A stretch of 50,750 nucleotides of DNA from Verrucomicrobiales bacterium (GTDB lineage Bacteria; Verrucomicrobiota; Verrucomicrobiia; Verrucomicrobiales; DEV007), in assembly GCA_029213265.1 (NCBI GenBank), contig JARGNG010000032.1, forward strand, positions 1 to 50,750, written 5' to 3'. Of this stretch, positions 25,001-27,036 are shown piece after piece. How positions within the stretch are numbered: the stretch's first letter is position 1; the number at the start of each line of letters is the position of its first letter. A model generated the notes under the pieces. The model saw nothing but the letters and a program-made list of their open reading frames with translations. It had not been told where the DNA came from and did no database searches. The position numbers and the translations under genes were made by a program.

Positions 25001-26117
25001 TCCGATCCTCAAGCCCGATACCGCGACCGTATTCGAAAGCGGTGTTGGTGGGCCGGATACCGCTGTTGGGAACGTTCTTTCCAATGACAGTGATGTTGAT
25101 CGGACCGATGTTTTGAACGTCATCCGGGTTAGCTCGGACAACGGAGCTTTTGAAGGCGGACGTAACCATGGCAGTAGTCAGGTGAACGGCGCGAACGGTG
25201 GCACGGTGGACGGTCGATTCGGTACCCTGCAGATCACGAAAGATGGACAATTTGTCTACGCGGTGAACAGCAGCCTTCCTGAGGTCAGGCAGCTTCGTCC
25301 CGGCGAAACGAGAGTGGATACCTTCACCTACTTTGTCAGTGACGGGAATGGAGGAAAAGTGGCCTCGAAGATTCGAGTGACCGTCAGCGGTTCTGACGGA
25401 GGCTCTATCAACGGAACACAATTCCTGGGCGGGTCCTCAATTTTGGAGGGATTCCGTTTTGCCGAGCCGGGGGGATTATTGAATCAGCAGGATGACGACG
25501 GAACTCCGCAGCCAATCCTGACGATGATGCCGACGTATTCCGGAACGACGGCACCGGGAACGGTGTTGACAATTCGCATTCTGGGGCCGAACGGCGAATA
25601 CCTGCCTGGAGGAACTCAGACCATTGTAGCAGACATTTCCGGAAACTGGGTTGCCAGCTTCAGTGGGCTGGTCATGGATGACTCGCCTCACTATATTGAA
25701 CTGGAAGAGCGTCCGCCGGTATGGGACACAGGCGGGAAGGGGATCTTCCGAACCTTCTTCTCACCTGCGATCAATGGAAGCTACATGGAGTTCGAGCAAC
25801 TCTCAGTGGATTCGATCTTCGGACGACGCCTTGCGACCGTGGCAGTGGAGGAAATCAACGATACCAACCGACACCCGAACGGGTCCAATGAGGACTGGCG
25901 GAACGCGAACGGAATTGATGGACGACCTGGTGCCCGAAATGCCATCGGTGAAGAAGATAACAAGCCAACTCCCGTTCGTCCGATCACTGCTGTTGATGGA
26001 CCTGTTGGTATTGCTCCGGGAGAAGTTGTGATCGAACCTGAAACTCTTGACCTGTTGGACGAGATACTTGGCGACAACCCATTTTCTGAATTGAACGAGG
26101 CGTTGGATGAGGAATAG
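3..26117 (+). CDS. Giant secreted multi-repeat adhesin-like protein (5' partial, at least 8,704 aa)
   Basis: One uninterrupted frame runs from the first bases of the window to a TAG at 26115-26117. The sequence before the first in-frame ATG (111) already reads as the same Calx-beta-type repeat, so the true start lies upstream. Order by nucleotide: Calx-beta-like repeats (3-1032), PKD and cadherin-like repeats (1033-3848), eleven VCBS repeats (3849-8201), cadherin/PKD repeats interrupted by PA14-like and laminin-G-like modules (8202-13950), four PATR/beta-helix super-repeats (about 13951-23822), PKD/cadherin repeats (23832-25397) and a unique tail. The composition is rich in Thr, Asp, Gly, Asn and Val, and I saw no cysteine, which is usual for very large extracellular adhesins. 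The likely role, by inference, is cell-surface or matrix attachment or glycan binding. No catalytic domain, C-terminal beta-barrel, RTX block or sorting signal was recognised. The secretion route is unknown and the N-terminus is not visible. Confidence 0.93.
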   Translation, partial: AADHGALAAAITAAISGRSDLAFDGTTLTYTGDGNAMTALTFTIAATDDSLVEADESYTVAAGSPGSTTGSDIAGTGSVTTTITDNDDSTWSIVGDSAVSEGDAASYTISLSGILQSGQDASIDIALVDGTTNAADHAVLLTAISDAITAGGRTDLSLVGNTLTFTSSGSAMADFTFDLGTTEDTVVEPDEDYDITLSNAASSDTSLGVLIGTATANTVIENDDKISVTISDPVVIEGDSGQVDLVYTVSLSTAASEAVTVDFATANGTATIAGGDYDSQSGTVTFGVGSTSETITIKVNGDNLDELNETVLVNLTNARFDGAVDASRVEITDSQGTGTITDDDFTPVAEANGDYTIDEGQGVTLSAAGTTDADVPADILTYRWDVDGDGDYDENITGQTAILTWAQLVALGINDGPDSRTVTVEVSDGTNVHTDTATLTVDNVAPTANDDNAGNVDEDVELVISIASLLSNDNDPAGVEDPLTLTQIISATNGTAVIDGTNIRFTGDQDFNGTASFVYEVSDGDGGTDQATVTITVDPVNDAPVNTVPDTSVLPIFVQENGDFTFDGLTPDTTIEVSDVDVAETATGTGTDGLLEITIQAFREDTAGSGNYTTLNGTLFHGPTTTGVTITGNGTATLTLRGTAAAINQALIDARYEPANGYNGEGKITVTTTDFGNTGSGGTLTDVDDIFLRVTPENDAPSINYSGGSQTVAEDTDLVFTGATAISVSDSDINESTDVAGNTVAGEFQVTVQVQKGTLTLDPSLVINPDPNVGDVSSVSGNGTSSITFTTSDATAALDGLIYRGNQNFYGTDQILVIVDDQGNTGFGGSKQAVRIIPITITAEEDAPVIVSPQADVSVDVNTALNLTNVVEFEEFDLGEGHTVTIDWGDGSGVQTLTSTQDGSGSLGNNPVSPDEHSADGSHTYTVDGTYTATIVVTDDAGNTATDTFQVTVNNVAPSAVSILPPIVINDEGDTVNIAGTFVDPGTTETHTVQIDWGDGSAIETINLAAGVKAFAGSHVYADNGSYTITATVIDGDMQSASGNTFVLTQNADPSVDSVSLSSSAIDENDTVTLSVTYTDDGVKDSHTVTVDWDDDSSPTPNTDEVFNVAAIDTLVVGNTFAGSKGNTLTITAVDAIAGEVSFDIDYQYLDDGIAGVPTALDVADINVEIEDKDGDKDDRDISLVIRNVVPVVEAGPSQNVNEGDTVNLAGSFTDVGTLDTHTVTWSLDSASNGQTIADVNAANMSFVPNDNGTYVFRFTVTDDDGGTSSDTVTITVNNVDPDITVGGTDSATGTITETDAANLTANGTLTVTDPGSADTVDQADTGIQTVVGDANGITNATFDTMFTLTSTNPVIDGSSTAGTIAWLFDSGTETFDYLGEGETLVLTYRITATDDDAATDTQDVVITITGTNDDPEIQVVNVTGTITEGSTLTDNGSITFTDLDLTDRPVATEATNTVTALQQDGITALTLTMAQQTAIEDAFSITNVAANTNDGTVTWEYDITEAELDFLGEGEVVTAVFTITVTDDEGATDTQDVTITITGTNDDPVITPGNITGTITEGGTLTDNGSISFADVDLTDRPTAGEVTFSVTPSAGVSMTAAQQQKIEDALTISAAGGNTNDGTINWDYTIAETDLDFLGAGQSVTLVYTLTVTDDEGKTDTENVTVTITGANDAPVITVGGTDSDAAIESETNAAITASGTLSVEDLDITDTVNAAVQSVSTTGNLNGIDVSTLLSVGVNPVISNAATTGTINWSFDSTVANTFDHLADGESVVLTYTVRATDSTGAFDDHDVTITINGTNDAPVITDGDDVAGLTETDAGLSTSGTVAVSDLDITNTVNVVPTLTVGGSSDRGDAAAPNDTTLLGMLTLTPATILDNTQTSETLNWSFDSGTEAFDYLADGEALILEYTLTATDSSTATDTTTVTIMITGTNDDPVISDGPDTALLTENGATLTAGGDLTVTDVDTTDVVTASRSLSVTGSSNRADAAAPTDTELLAMFTLDAATILDNTENSDSLGWSFDSGSEHFGYLAAEEALILTYTVEVEDSEGAKDTETVTITITGANNAPVITGGPATTGLSETDAALTDTGTFTVSDIDTTDVVTASMDSLLISGTSDRLDAAAPSDALLATFLTVTPATILNGSTNSATLTWNFNSGTEFFDYLRKDDKLILEYTVKVADDDGMPLSDTETVTVTITGTNDDPVITVGGGDSDAEMLTETDSGLMTNGTLSVSDVDTRDTVDASVLSLATTGDTDGLTNLALRNFLTVGANPVILGAANTGAIAWDFVSATEAFDHLAAGESLVLTYTVRATDSEGATDDQIVTITINGTNDAPDITVETTDSALETTAETGGTITLGDTLSVSDEDTTDTVSVAVSTVVPSGDTTGLGSNNAALLNMLSVDVGNVIANGVKTGTINWAFNSGTEHFDYLAVGETLTLTYTVTATDAPTGATDTQTVVINITGVNTAPDITVETGDKAAHIFTETNAGQSTTGTLTVEDLDQSDTVAATFTLNNVTGDDDGIGNTALQNMFSLGTNPVIDGSNTAGVINWGFDSGSEAFDHLAVGESLVLEYVVTATDSPTGATDTQTVTVTINGTNDAPVITVGGGSDAETVTETNTTITTSGTLDVEDLDTTDTVSVSVSNIATVGDTDGINATTLQNMLSVDTGNVIDNASTAGTINWDFNSGAEAFDHLDVGESLVMTYTVTVTDAPTGATDTQTITITINGTEDTPIAVDDDYTVSNPINEDQSLTIPATGVLGNDSDPDGDPITVISHDGFSANGAKVTVNADGSFTYNPTTASILQGLDDGESIIDTFTYTIDDTTGLPVNNDGLMVVQVVNTGGPNPGTVTSNWQQVWDGLDAGGTVPGTVGGYNVLNHTTDTETVFDYAGNGGNFGTNNSIGTINGDGPGNTTSPGPFNPGGAAGANYSIRAQGYLEFTVGGTYTIALGSDDGRRISLTEAAAGSAPGFSGFTSRGDQVNGAFASGDTVVGFSGGTGHNQSVGTFTVNAGDILYLDAFFYEGGGGDSGEISIAQGTFGSFTNTTDFNLLSDGVHGIQLSSDLDLTTTSTATVSILVNGVNDDPVANNDLYVVNEDVVLNIGASGVLSNDTDPDDIDLTGADADEDPQQVVAVNGVAVNVGTQFSLASGALLTLNADGSFSYDQNGAFEHLSSSDRAIETFTYTVSDDDGNPLTATGTDTATVTIEINGVNDAPTANNDGYTVTENGTLTVDPTTGLLVNDTDPDTNDQLVVTGVNTTGTEGNATVNLTDGNDGGLIATFVDLNNNFGGTANDIDIDVRNWFTTAPLPGEYFILQALGRLGMEPTVANAIVPTINFPNTTGEVYGSLSAAPDTDHVAALFEGKINIATGGTYTFSVNADDGAIIFIDGVRVSGIRDGEGGFNPATSGTIDLTAGMHDIVIGHFEGGGAGGLQISYDGPDTTGLTVIPSTALYNDVVTSGTFVSGGLKGTIYDVDNTNVNGVNNRDTFARWKAQRYLLLEIPDDANTLMESFFSSAFANDSNIFVPWVDFGSGTEEIPGNGSNTNRGGTTGNPFGGIHQATGANTDSDQIAVMLTGYLDVPVGGDYTFTLNSDDGAAVFVNGVEAVLRVNGNGSATGSALTLTEGLNKIKIVHFEGGGGARLQVLWDGPGITGGPVVLGPEHLSSTNTAGGDGSFTYDPSGQFDHLGVGESALDTFTYTVSDRDGATSTATATITVTGENDDVLKVSGAGDQTVNEGALLSLTDIISFTDIDATDLHLITVNWGDGTSNDSLSRDTDSAVDPKLGDPATPDTGEYTSNGSHTYADNGVYTVTVTVDDQEGSTITHTFQVTVDNVAPTGVNDTATTDEDTSIVITNATLVANDTDPANPNGSTGSPINDPLLVTGVGTPNNGGTAVVDGSGNVTFNPNGDFDYLAVGESTTTTFTYIVDDGDGGSNTASVTVTVTGENDDPVITVGGTDSAAEGVTETDTTLTTNGTLSVEDLDTSDTVAVTVTSVSVTGNDDGLGNPAILAMLTTGTNPVIGNTATDGTINWSFDSLGEAFDHLGEGELIVLEYTITATDSQGATDTQTVTITIRGVNDEPVLTNVAITDANEGSQTVLSGTVTDLDYNGQYTLTINWGDPNDPDIEAIDLAQITPAQGTFNATTGEFTIFHTYADDDPTNTAQDDYTVSVQAWETLGYKLVAHYNFDNGDATDSSGNANHGTISGTGITFDSTDAPAALNGGGSVEGQDTGFINVAHSASLGEIDDQLTVSFWIRAAAGDNDNWFRVIRKGDEVSGNTTWMVNRDSNTSELNFRTDTAGGAHNQNRHRATGDNVLDGTWHHVTYVLDAGSTKEYIDGALNNTTTYPHGDGLANTSDLRLLGRSNSDGIDGRMDDIAIYSRALSDAEVAQLAASPVPVNVSSVIESVVTTQSNVDPTISIGTTDSAAETLTETNAPLTTSGTLTVTDPGLLDVVDASRVFVSAAGDVNGISSGDFLNMLTLGANPVINGGGSGTISWSFDSDAETFDYIAAGESLVLTYTLTVTDDDTGTDTQDVVITINGTNDAPVANDDGPYSTDEDTLLTVSVVGNGVLDNDTDLDKTDVLVVSTHDAYSAGGASVTVNPNGTFSYDPRNGAILQMLAEGETFTDTFTYTVDDQNGGTDTATVSVTITGRGDIEINATDFLSDGTTVGDSDDIDLGMNGSDLEISVGGVVVKTTTAATIADAVNGPHSIVVIGDADDVVDVNGIGAGVFQDLDITADTVNLTADVHTAGDQTYSGDVVVGASVTVSAVDAIFEQTVDLGANTLTLDVSGTDSEFQDVVSGAGNIIKEGDGTLTASAANTFGGLLTVADGIFKVNNAGAFGASTSTANGTVVLDGAAIDLNGVRSQFNERITINGDGVPGDPNSGAIFNGSGINMVNDGPKFLILGSDASIGNNGGRFGLNGGTVTGAFTLTKVGTNDVWVGSTVTVTNLIVDGGTYGIQGNNAENVSGTITVNDAGTLATWSNRVLDADIVMNDGTFRANGPGSPTLSTVTLAGTIVLNGTDNVFTNNSNVDVAVSSDISGTGSLVKSGSGVLTLTGTNSYAGTTALNAGALLVNGTHTGGGNYVTAGGTTLGGDGTITPATGATVTVNGILATGDPATAAGIGELTINGDVAINNQFQLEIDGTNSDTLLVTVPASEVTLGVSSMLVVTDATDPATGSTVLVIDNAGADAIMGTFNGLAEGATVTDDDGDEYVISYTGGDGNDVVLFAGAAETNVDLTGGVLRITDINTEASGDNLSITFDGTHYVISDPNFVLSTTGLGAGQVTRPDANTVRVLASLVDSLVVVTENSDPGIADSVTIGSLPASIDGNVTVNAEAISVGTDVVATGDITLNGATTLTASVNLDATNVDLNGTVSMGTNDLTVTLTGTTGSSAGGISGTGSLIKAGTGTFTLTNDTVAGDNSYTGLTHVQGGTLAVGSGFGTDGAIQGDVTIDSGATLDLNQSDVLANGSDFTINGTLDMSGLTEVIGNIQGSGNIINHTNDGSGLTLDDLNGTHIFTGDISGVGALNIRGNIADSGTLELSGGTIALSNFRIGDGAVTIKDNAVVTTTGTTTVATNRGSEIAGITAANVSATLNIESGSLTTRGIVTGNRQAAGLTTTAVINHSGGTVTTTGDAGEGNGLRISHWPESDSTYNLSGGTLNINNGFALSTATDGTGRFTQTGGIVNATSVDVNSRGGAGGNGTFEVLGGTFNLGSGGINHDSAASVATVNLGGQGGSIVATAASTSAAAATLLGTGTDVINIDSNGNNITFSGVLSGTGGFDKEGTGTLTLTGDNTYDGNVVVSGGTLEINGDHAAVNTGGSITVQSGATLGGSGSTTSTVVIESGGTLAPSLTLTGTLGAGSTTITGDYAFQINGDTASDLLDVTGTVTLGGTLSVEELTAGAPTYGSTILVVQNDDTDAVSGIFSGLVEGATVTDDDGDEYTISYVGGTGNDVVLFSGAAETNVDLTAGVLTIRDINTEGSGDNLSITFDGTHYVISDPNFVLSTTGLGAGQVTRPDANTVRVLASAVTSLVVVTENSDSGIVDSVSIGSLPASIAGNVTVSAEAISVGTDIVATGDITLNGSTTLTTAVELNAEDVFLNGAVSLGANNLTVDVSGTDSTTGGGISGTGQLIKQGTGTLTLTGTLAGNNSYTGLTSVEGGTLVIGTGFGGDGAIKGDISIESGATMRLDVSNRIHNGATITVDAGGTLDVNGQNDAIGTIAGGGDITMGTPNGLLQIANGANSTFSGVISEDGGINLLGGTLTFSGPNTYTGATNVNGGTLIVANNTALGDTAGATVVANGAKLHIDGTAGDLTIAENITTNGGAGGGDIRNLAGDNTITGAITLNGNTDFRENTGSLTLSGGVSSVANQSLSLNGTFHVDTNPIDLNNGTLTITSNGNNVANASTLDVAGNDWNLMRINFGGYLQLGADNVLPADSAVEFGWHAQSSSSGTLDLNGFDQTIASLSVTPFFSGMMGDQNITGGGTLTVNQSTDTEYQGRITDGATATNLVKGGTGTLTLNNLSGTENSYTGTTTITGGTLALVGNTEIDESSEIAIDGVAAVFDVTGRTGGSYTYAGNVTGTGTVNGTLVIGSGGTLSPGINSGSDIDEIDTGDITLGAGSTFQVQINGDTAADLLDVTGTVTLGGNISLEEITAGAPTVGQVITIINNDNADAVMGTFAGVPEGAVLTDDDGDKYVISYVGGDGNDVVLLAGEPETNVDLTGGVLTISDITNESADQISVTFDAANNEWVINDPNLVISTTGLTSGQITRPDAFTVRIDATAVTGGVIVKTANPTDSGAADTVTIGSATGDPVVFPGGLTVNAENIIFDGDVTLNGASSLTGDTATFNGTTNLNGQTLAMDLATGGTNSTGANLNLNDGTIRLLNTTAFANDGTTLFSGGTGDSVNGTGTFTNNATFNHTTTISDDNFITGDTVTFVNGTTGQFFINGGGDIELQDTSRFENQGTIQKTTAGTVGGSNDPSFIFSRGGDFINSGTIQADAGDLNVAGSTAASVEYRSTGGNFVTTGTGLLSFSGVWDELRGTSSIGGGEIQISNRDPAGTAGTTFAAGSPVTIINVGGDGLLWGNGSGGSDLDGNGNILRNEGLLRLVGAGADVVGTGSVENGPSGILRLESGRITLDGANFTNNGTIEHVSNNIFLDGTGILVNNASMQHSATGAADNLTLQGMVTVQNTATGIYDFQGEGDIRVEAGTTFSNEGTVVKTVGTGNESHIFGHGTFTSSGTLRSEDGILSLAGGTGSPGFSSTGGNLETAGTGEIIFSGRWTEITGLADRQGGDIELGNVNPDSVTGARFSSAAGGTLFNVTGDGLQWKAATVDTTLGGISNTGLFVIQSGGTKTLTGGNELVNTTGTIDFQSGDVDLNATNIRNQSTFTITTTGTSRLKGTGGQLINDAGANVNFSDTGTFDVQIDGVGVVNDGNFNWNAGGTIELSFAGTVFDNNGTTTYSNSANRTISGLGTFNNDGTFVHAQSGGDDNLVLANDVTFDNNGTFDFQGQGDLQFADGSTSTFINDGLFLKSVAGSDPSFVFSFDGNSGTFVQSATGMIQADAGRLRIAAGTNTSDALGSWTADGGDIEIASNWTGTITGTSSGTSAIAITNSSNGAVESDLVIGVGGLDLDVDGNGVEWRSQDIDGTAGDLTNLDILRIVTGGAKTLSGDNRLVTENGATTSFEGGAAVTTPGSADLRIENGGTVNGNGSFEGEVSGAAGSLIETAGNLTLGDSSTNAFATEGNIIVNTGDILTLNDSGLALLGSSTLVNAGGTLRAPNNLSMSAGDVMSGGGTVEGSLNVNSGTLTPGDAGDSTQTLTFVGNVNVGSSGTLAIDIDTDNAGEFDALDVTGTVTLNANSNLNITAGAGLDPAPGTPIVLISNDGTDPVSGIFSGFPEGIVVNLNGDRYHITYEWNPTTGLRNGNDVTLVRNRIPEVTIDVPDTTEDTATTLTGTLANADSADSHTVTIEWGDPNNAQDSVFNLAATSGLMVGDMITSVDGSSTLEITSIDRLNDTIGFTVDHAYLDDGNAPGNTTPSDFTTVTARVDDGELTSIDATDGVTVNNVAPVVVLDPVTAIDENSIATLTGSFTDIGKLDGHTLTIDWDDPNDGTSATFVIPPIFTVNSADGSTTLNLALNQTVNSSTDASVLTITGINQTTGEITFSVTHLYVDDGFDAGINGSTTYVPEDGSASNVSTVAVSVTDDDGESDSTTQNLTISNVAPVPATDNGRTDEDTTAVIDLLDGATDQSPRDDIYLDSIDTTGTRGRVTINPDNSTVTYDPLNRFQYLAKGESTTDTFRYTLIDDDGSISIQEVTVTVIGRNDDPILKPDTATVFESGVGGPDTAVGNVLSNDSDVDRTDVLNVIRVSSDNGAFEGGRNHGSSQVNGANGGTVDGRFGTLQITKDGQFVYAVNSSLPEVRQLRPGETRVDTFTYFVSDGNGGKVASKIRVTVSGSDGGSINGTQFLGGSSILEGFRFAEPGGLLNQQDDDGTPQPILTMMPTYSGTTAPGTVLTIRILGPNGEYLPGGTQTIVADISGNWVASFSGLVMDDSPHYIELEERPPVWDTGGKGIFRTFFSPAINGSYMEFEQLSVDSIFGRRLATVAVEEINDTNRHPNGSNEDWRNANGIDGRPGARNAIGEEDNKPTPVRPITAVDGPVGIAPGEVVIEPETLDLLDEILGDNPFSELNEALDEE
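1033..3848 (+). repeat. PKD-like and cadherin-like repeat region
   Basis: A PKD-like unit (about 1045-1337) carries YRWDVDGDGDYD and ends VDNVAP. A cadherin-like unit follows (about 1338-1630), with the LLSNDNDP and DFNGTASFVYEVSDGDGG motifs and VNDAP at its end. Two longer related units (about 1631-2100 and 2101-2550) contain GLIYRGNQNFYGTD-type strands. Then come further PKD-like units with IDWGDGS (about 2660 and 2990), a variant VDWDDDS unit (about 3275) and one more ending at 3848. These are spacer-type beta-sandwich folds common in large secreted proteins of this phylum. Boundaries were read from the repeated NVAP/NDAP junctions and are approximate. Confidence 0.7.
3849..8201 (+). repeat. 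Eleven tandem VCBS-type repeats, 384-405 bp each
   Basis: Unit starts, read from the ITGTNDDP / INGTNDAP junctions, are 3849, 4251, 4650, 5034, 5421, 5817, 6213, 6618, 7011, 7413 and 7809; the array ends at 8201. Each unit has the pattern ITxTxxxxTxxGTLxVxDxDxxD, then NWxFDS, then FDxLxxGExLxLTYTVxxTD. Units 5-7 share an extra (D/N)RxDAAAPxD segment, and units 9-11 share TDAPTGATDTQT or a close variant (TDSPTGATDTQT in unit 10), showing sub-family structure from local duplication. Two further VCBS units lie apart at 11850-12242 and 13248-13637. VCBS repeats are spacer or adhesion modules of very large bacterial surface proteins. Confidence 0.88.
8520..9207 (+). other. PA14-like module inserted in a cadherin-like repeat of the giant protein
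   Basis: The cadherin-like unit beginning at 8202 (GVLGNDSDPDGDP at about 8275) runs to FTYTIDD near 8470, then is interrupted before its last strand, which reappears as TATVSILVNGVNDDP at about 9210-9254. The inserted segment contains a glycine-rich loop and the PA14-type core GYLEFTVGGTYTIALGSDDG (about 8808-8867), then FYEGGGG near 9062. PA14 folds bind carbohydrate or act as accessory modules. The match is by motif only, and this copy is the most divergent of the three. Confidence 0.6.
9826..11002 (+). other. Two PA14-like modules inside one cadherin-like repeat of the giant protein
   Basis: A cadherin-like unit starts about 9642 (NNDGYTVTENGTLTV, GLLVNDTDPDTND), stops near 9825 and resumes near 11003 with AGGDGSFTYDPSGQFDHLG, ending in TVTGENDD near 11165. 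The roughly 1.18 kb in between holds two PA14-like modules. The first has GGTYTFSVNADDGAIIFIDG (about 10108-10167) and HFEGGGAGGLQISYDGP (about 10266-10316). The second has VGGDYTFTLNSDDGAAVFVNG (about 10743-10805) and HFEGGGGARLQVLWDGP (about 10899-10949). The paired DDG and H(F)EGGG motifs are typical of bacterial PA14 domains. Confidence 0.8.
12534..13188 (+). other. Laminin-G/concanavalin-A-like module inside a PKD-type repeat of the giant protein
   Basis: A PKD-like unit begins at 12243 (INWGDPNDPD near 12347, FHTYADDDPTN near 12451, DYTVSVQAWE near 12496). It is broken before its final strand, which returns as NVSSVIESVVTTQSNVDP (about 13194-13247). The insert reads as a LamG_3-like jelly roll: LVAHYNFDNGDATDSSGN, then LTVSFWIRA, GTWHHVTYVLD, STKEYIDG, then GRMDDIAIYSRALSDAEVAQL. 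Such modules bind glycans or proteins. Confidence 0.82.
13951..23822 (+). repeat. Four PATR/beta-helix super-repeats of the giant protein (about 1.75, 2.19, 2.27 and 3.66 kb)
   Basis: Units run about 13951-15701, 15702-17894, 17895-20159 and 20160-23822. Each opens with a cap resembling AETNVDLTGGVLxITDIN (degenerate in the first unit), continues with ITLNG/TVxLGxNxLTVDVSG strands, then autotransporter-associated repeats of the type GTGTLTLTGxNxYTGxTxVxGGTL. Each closes with LxDVTGTVTLGG, then ILVVxN, then FxGLxEGATVTDDDGDEYxISYxGGxGNDVVL. Units 2 and 3 are nearly identical in their caps at protein level. Unit 4 is longer and has an internal array of FxNxGT-type rungs. A long right-handed beta-helix stalk is the inferred fold, as in autotransporter passengers, but no barrel follows. 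Confidence 0.85.
23823..26117 (+). other. C-terminal PKD/cadherin repeats and unique acidic tail of the giant protein
   Basis: After the last super-repeat come two PKD-like units (about 23832-24690; VTIEWGDPNN near 23928, LTIDWDDPND near 24327) and two cadherin-like units (about 24690-25010 and 25011-25397; VLSNDSDVDRTD near 25074). From about 25398 the sequence is unique: an Ig-like stretch with SGTTAPGTVLTIRILGPNG (about 25542-25598) and DISGNWVASFSG, then FGRRLATVAVEEI (about 25821-25859), a charged linker and an acidic Leu/Asp/Glu-rich end stopping at 26117. I recognise no sorting domain here. The position suggests a role in export or anchoring, but that is inference. Confidence 0.6.
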
Positions 26118-26378
26118 AGATTGCAACGAAATTTGCTGAGACTCCGCTACCGCATAGTTGCCGCCACGTGATCGCTCGTCATAATGTTTATCGCGACGGG
26201 GAATGATTCGCGGGCGCAGAGTGCTCCCTTGGATCGAGCCATCTAGCGGTGAAATTTGTAGAGGTCTGCGTGAGAGGGCTTGCCTTCGCGGAGGACCAGC
26301 GCCGGGAAGCTTCACTTGCGGCGTCAAGCGCGATCCGGTGCTGTAGAAATACCTCGAAACGAGTCCTCTGTAATTCCG
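26118..26378. other. Intergenic gap between convergent giant gene and dcd
   Basis: This 261-base gap separates two convergent genes. I looked for terminators, small ORFs with a plausible start, tRNA-like cloverleaves and inverted repeats. Only short imperfect complementarity was found (for example CGCGA/TCGCG near 26193-26213), with no T-run after it. Confidence 0.5.
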
Positions 26379-26915
26379 CTAGAACTTATTCCGCCACATC
26401 ATCGATTCGACTGGCAGGGGAGTGCGGTCGTTGTATTTCGCCGACTGCTTTGAATTGTAGGGAGTGAGAATTTCCCCTTCGACAAGAAAGTAAATGAGCT
26501 GTCCCACCGGCATTCCCGCGTAGACGCGAACGGGCTGCTTCACTGAAATCTCGAGTGTCCAGTAGTTGCAGAAGCCGACGTCTCCTTTTCCGGCCGTTGC
26601 ATGGATATCGATTCCGAGTCGTCCGACGCTCGATTTTCCCTCGAGAAAGGGAACGGCCCGGTGGCTTTCCGTATACTCAATCGTCGAGCCCAGATAGTTG
26701 ATCTGCGGCTCGAGAACAAAACCCTCTTCGGGGATTTCAAAATGGTCAATTTCGTTGTGTTCCCGGGCATCGAGAACCCGATTGCGATACGTCGCGAGGT
26801 GCTTGCTGAGATGAACATCGTAGCTGTTCGTTCCGAGGCATTCGCGGTCGTACGGTTCGACCACAATTTCACCACGTTCCATGGATCTCAGAATTTCGGA
26901 ATCAGACAGAATCAT
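26379..26915 (-). CDS. dcd: dCTP deaminase
   Basis: Deaminates dCTP to dUTP (some family members also hydrolyse dUTP to dUMP), feeding cytosolic dTMP synthesis. The 178-residue product begins MILSDSEI, the conserved N-terminus of the family, so the ATG at 26915 is preferred over an in-frame start 17 codons upstream. Key motifs are EGKSSVGRLG (92-101), HATAG (105-109), the catalytic glutamate expected at E122 in TLEIS, a GMPVGQL turn (134-140) and a C-terminal SAKY segment (158-161) that closes over the nucleotide in this trimeric fold. Length is normal for the family. It is divergent from cmk, with 121 bp between the starts, placing two pyrimidine-nucleotide genes back to back and raising the possibility of shared control. 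Mono- versus bifunctional activity cannot be decided from sequence alone. Confidence 0.92.
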   Translation of the reverse strand: MILSDSEILRSMERGEIVVEPYDRECLGTNSYDVHLSKHLATYRNRVLDAREHNEIDHFEIPEEGFVLEPQINYLGSTIEYTESHRAVPFLEGKSSVGRLGIDIHATAGKGDVGFCNYWTLEISVKQPVRVYAGMPVGQLIYFLVEGEILTPYNSKQSAKYNDRTPLPVESMMWRNKF

Positions 26916-27036
26916 AATGGTGTCACGGATACGGAGCGAGGTCGGTTGGGGCAAGGAGTTTTTCACCTTTCTGAGAGAAGTGGATTCGGGAAAAATCGTT
27001 GCGGGAGACGGGGTCTCGGTTCAGGATAGCGGCCCA

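Noticed and set aside
25398..26117. Autotransporter beta-barrel or PEP-CTERM/LPXTG/T9SS sorting domain at the end of the giant protein
   Set aside because: No alternating barrel strands, no terminal aromatic residue, no hydrophobic C-terminal helix and no sorting motif are present; the end is short and acidic.
26601..27029. Plus-strand ORF of 142 aa opposite dcd
   Set aside because: It lies entirely over the well-supported dCTP deaminase gene and its upstream region and has no recognisable motif.
26881..27036. Upstream extension of cmk to an ATG at 26881
   Set aside because: It would overlap the dcd coding start on the other strand, and the extra residues resemble no Cmk N-terminus, whereas the ATG at 27037 gives the family start with an AGGA site.
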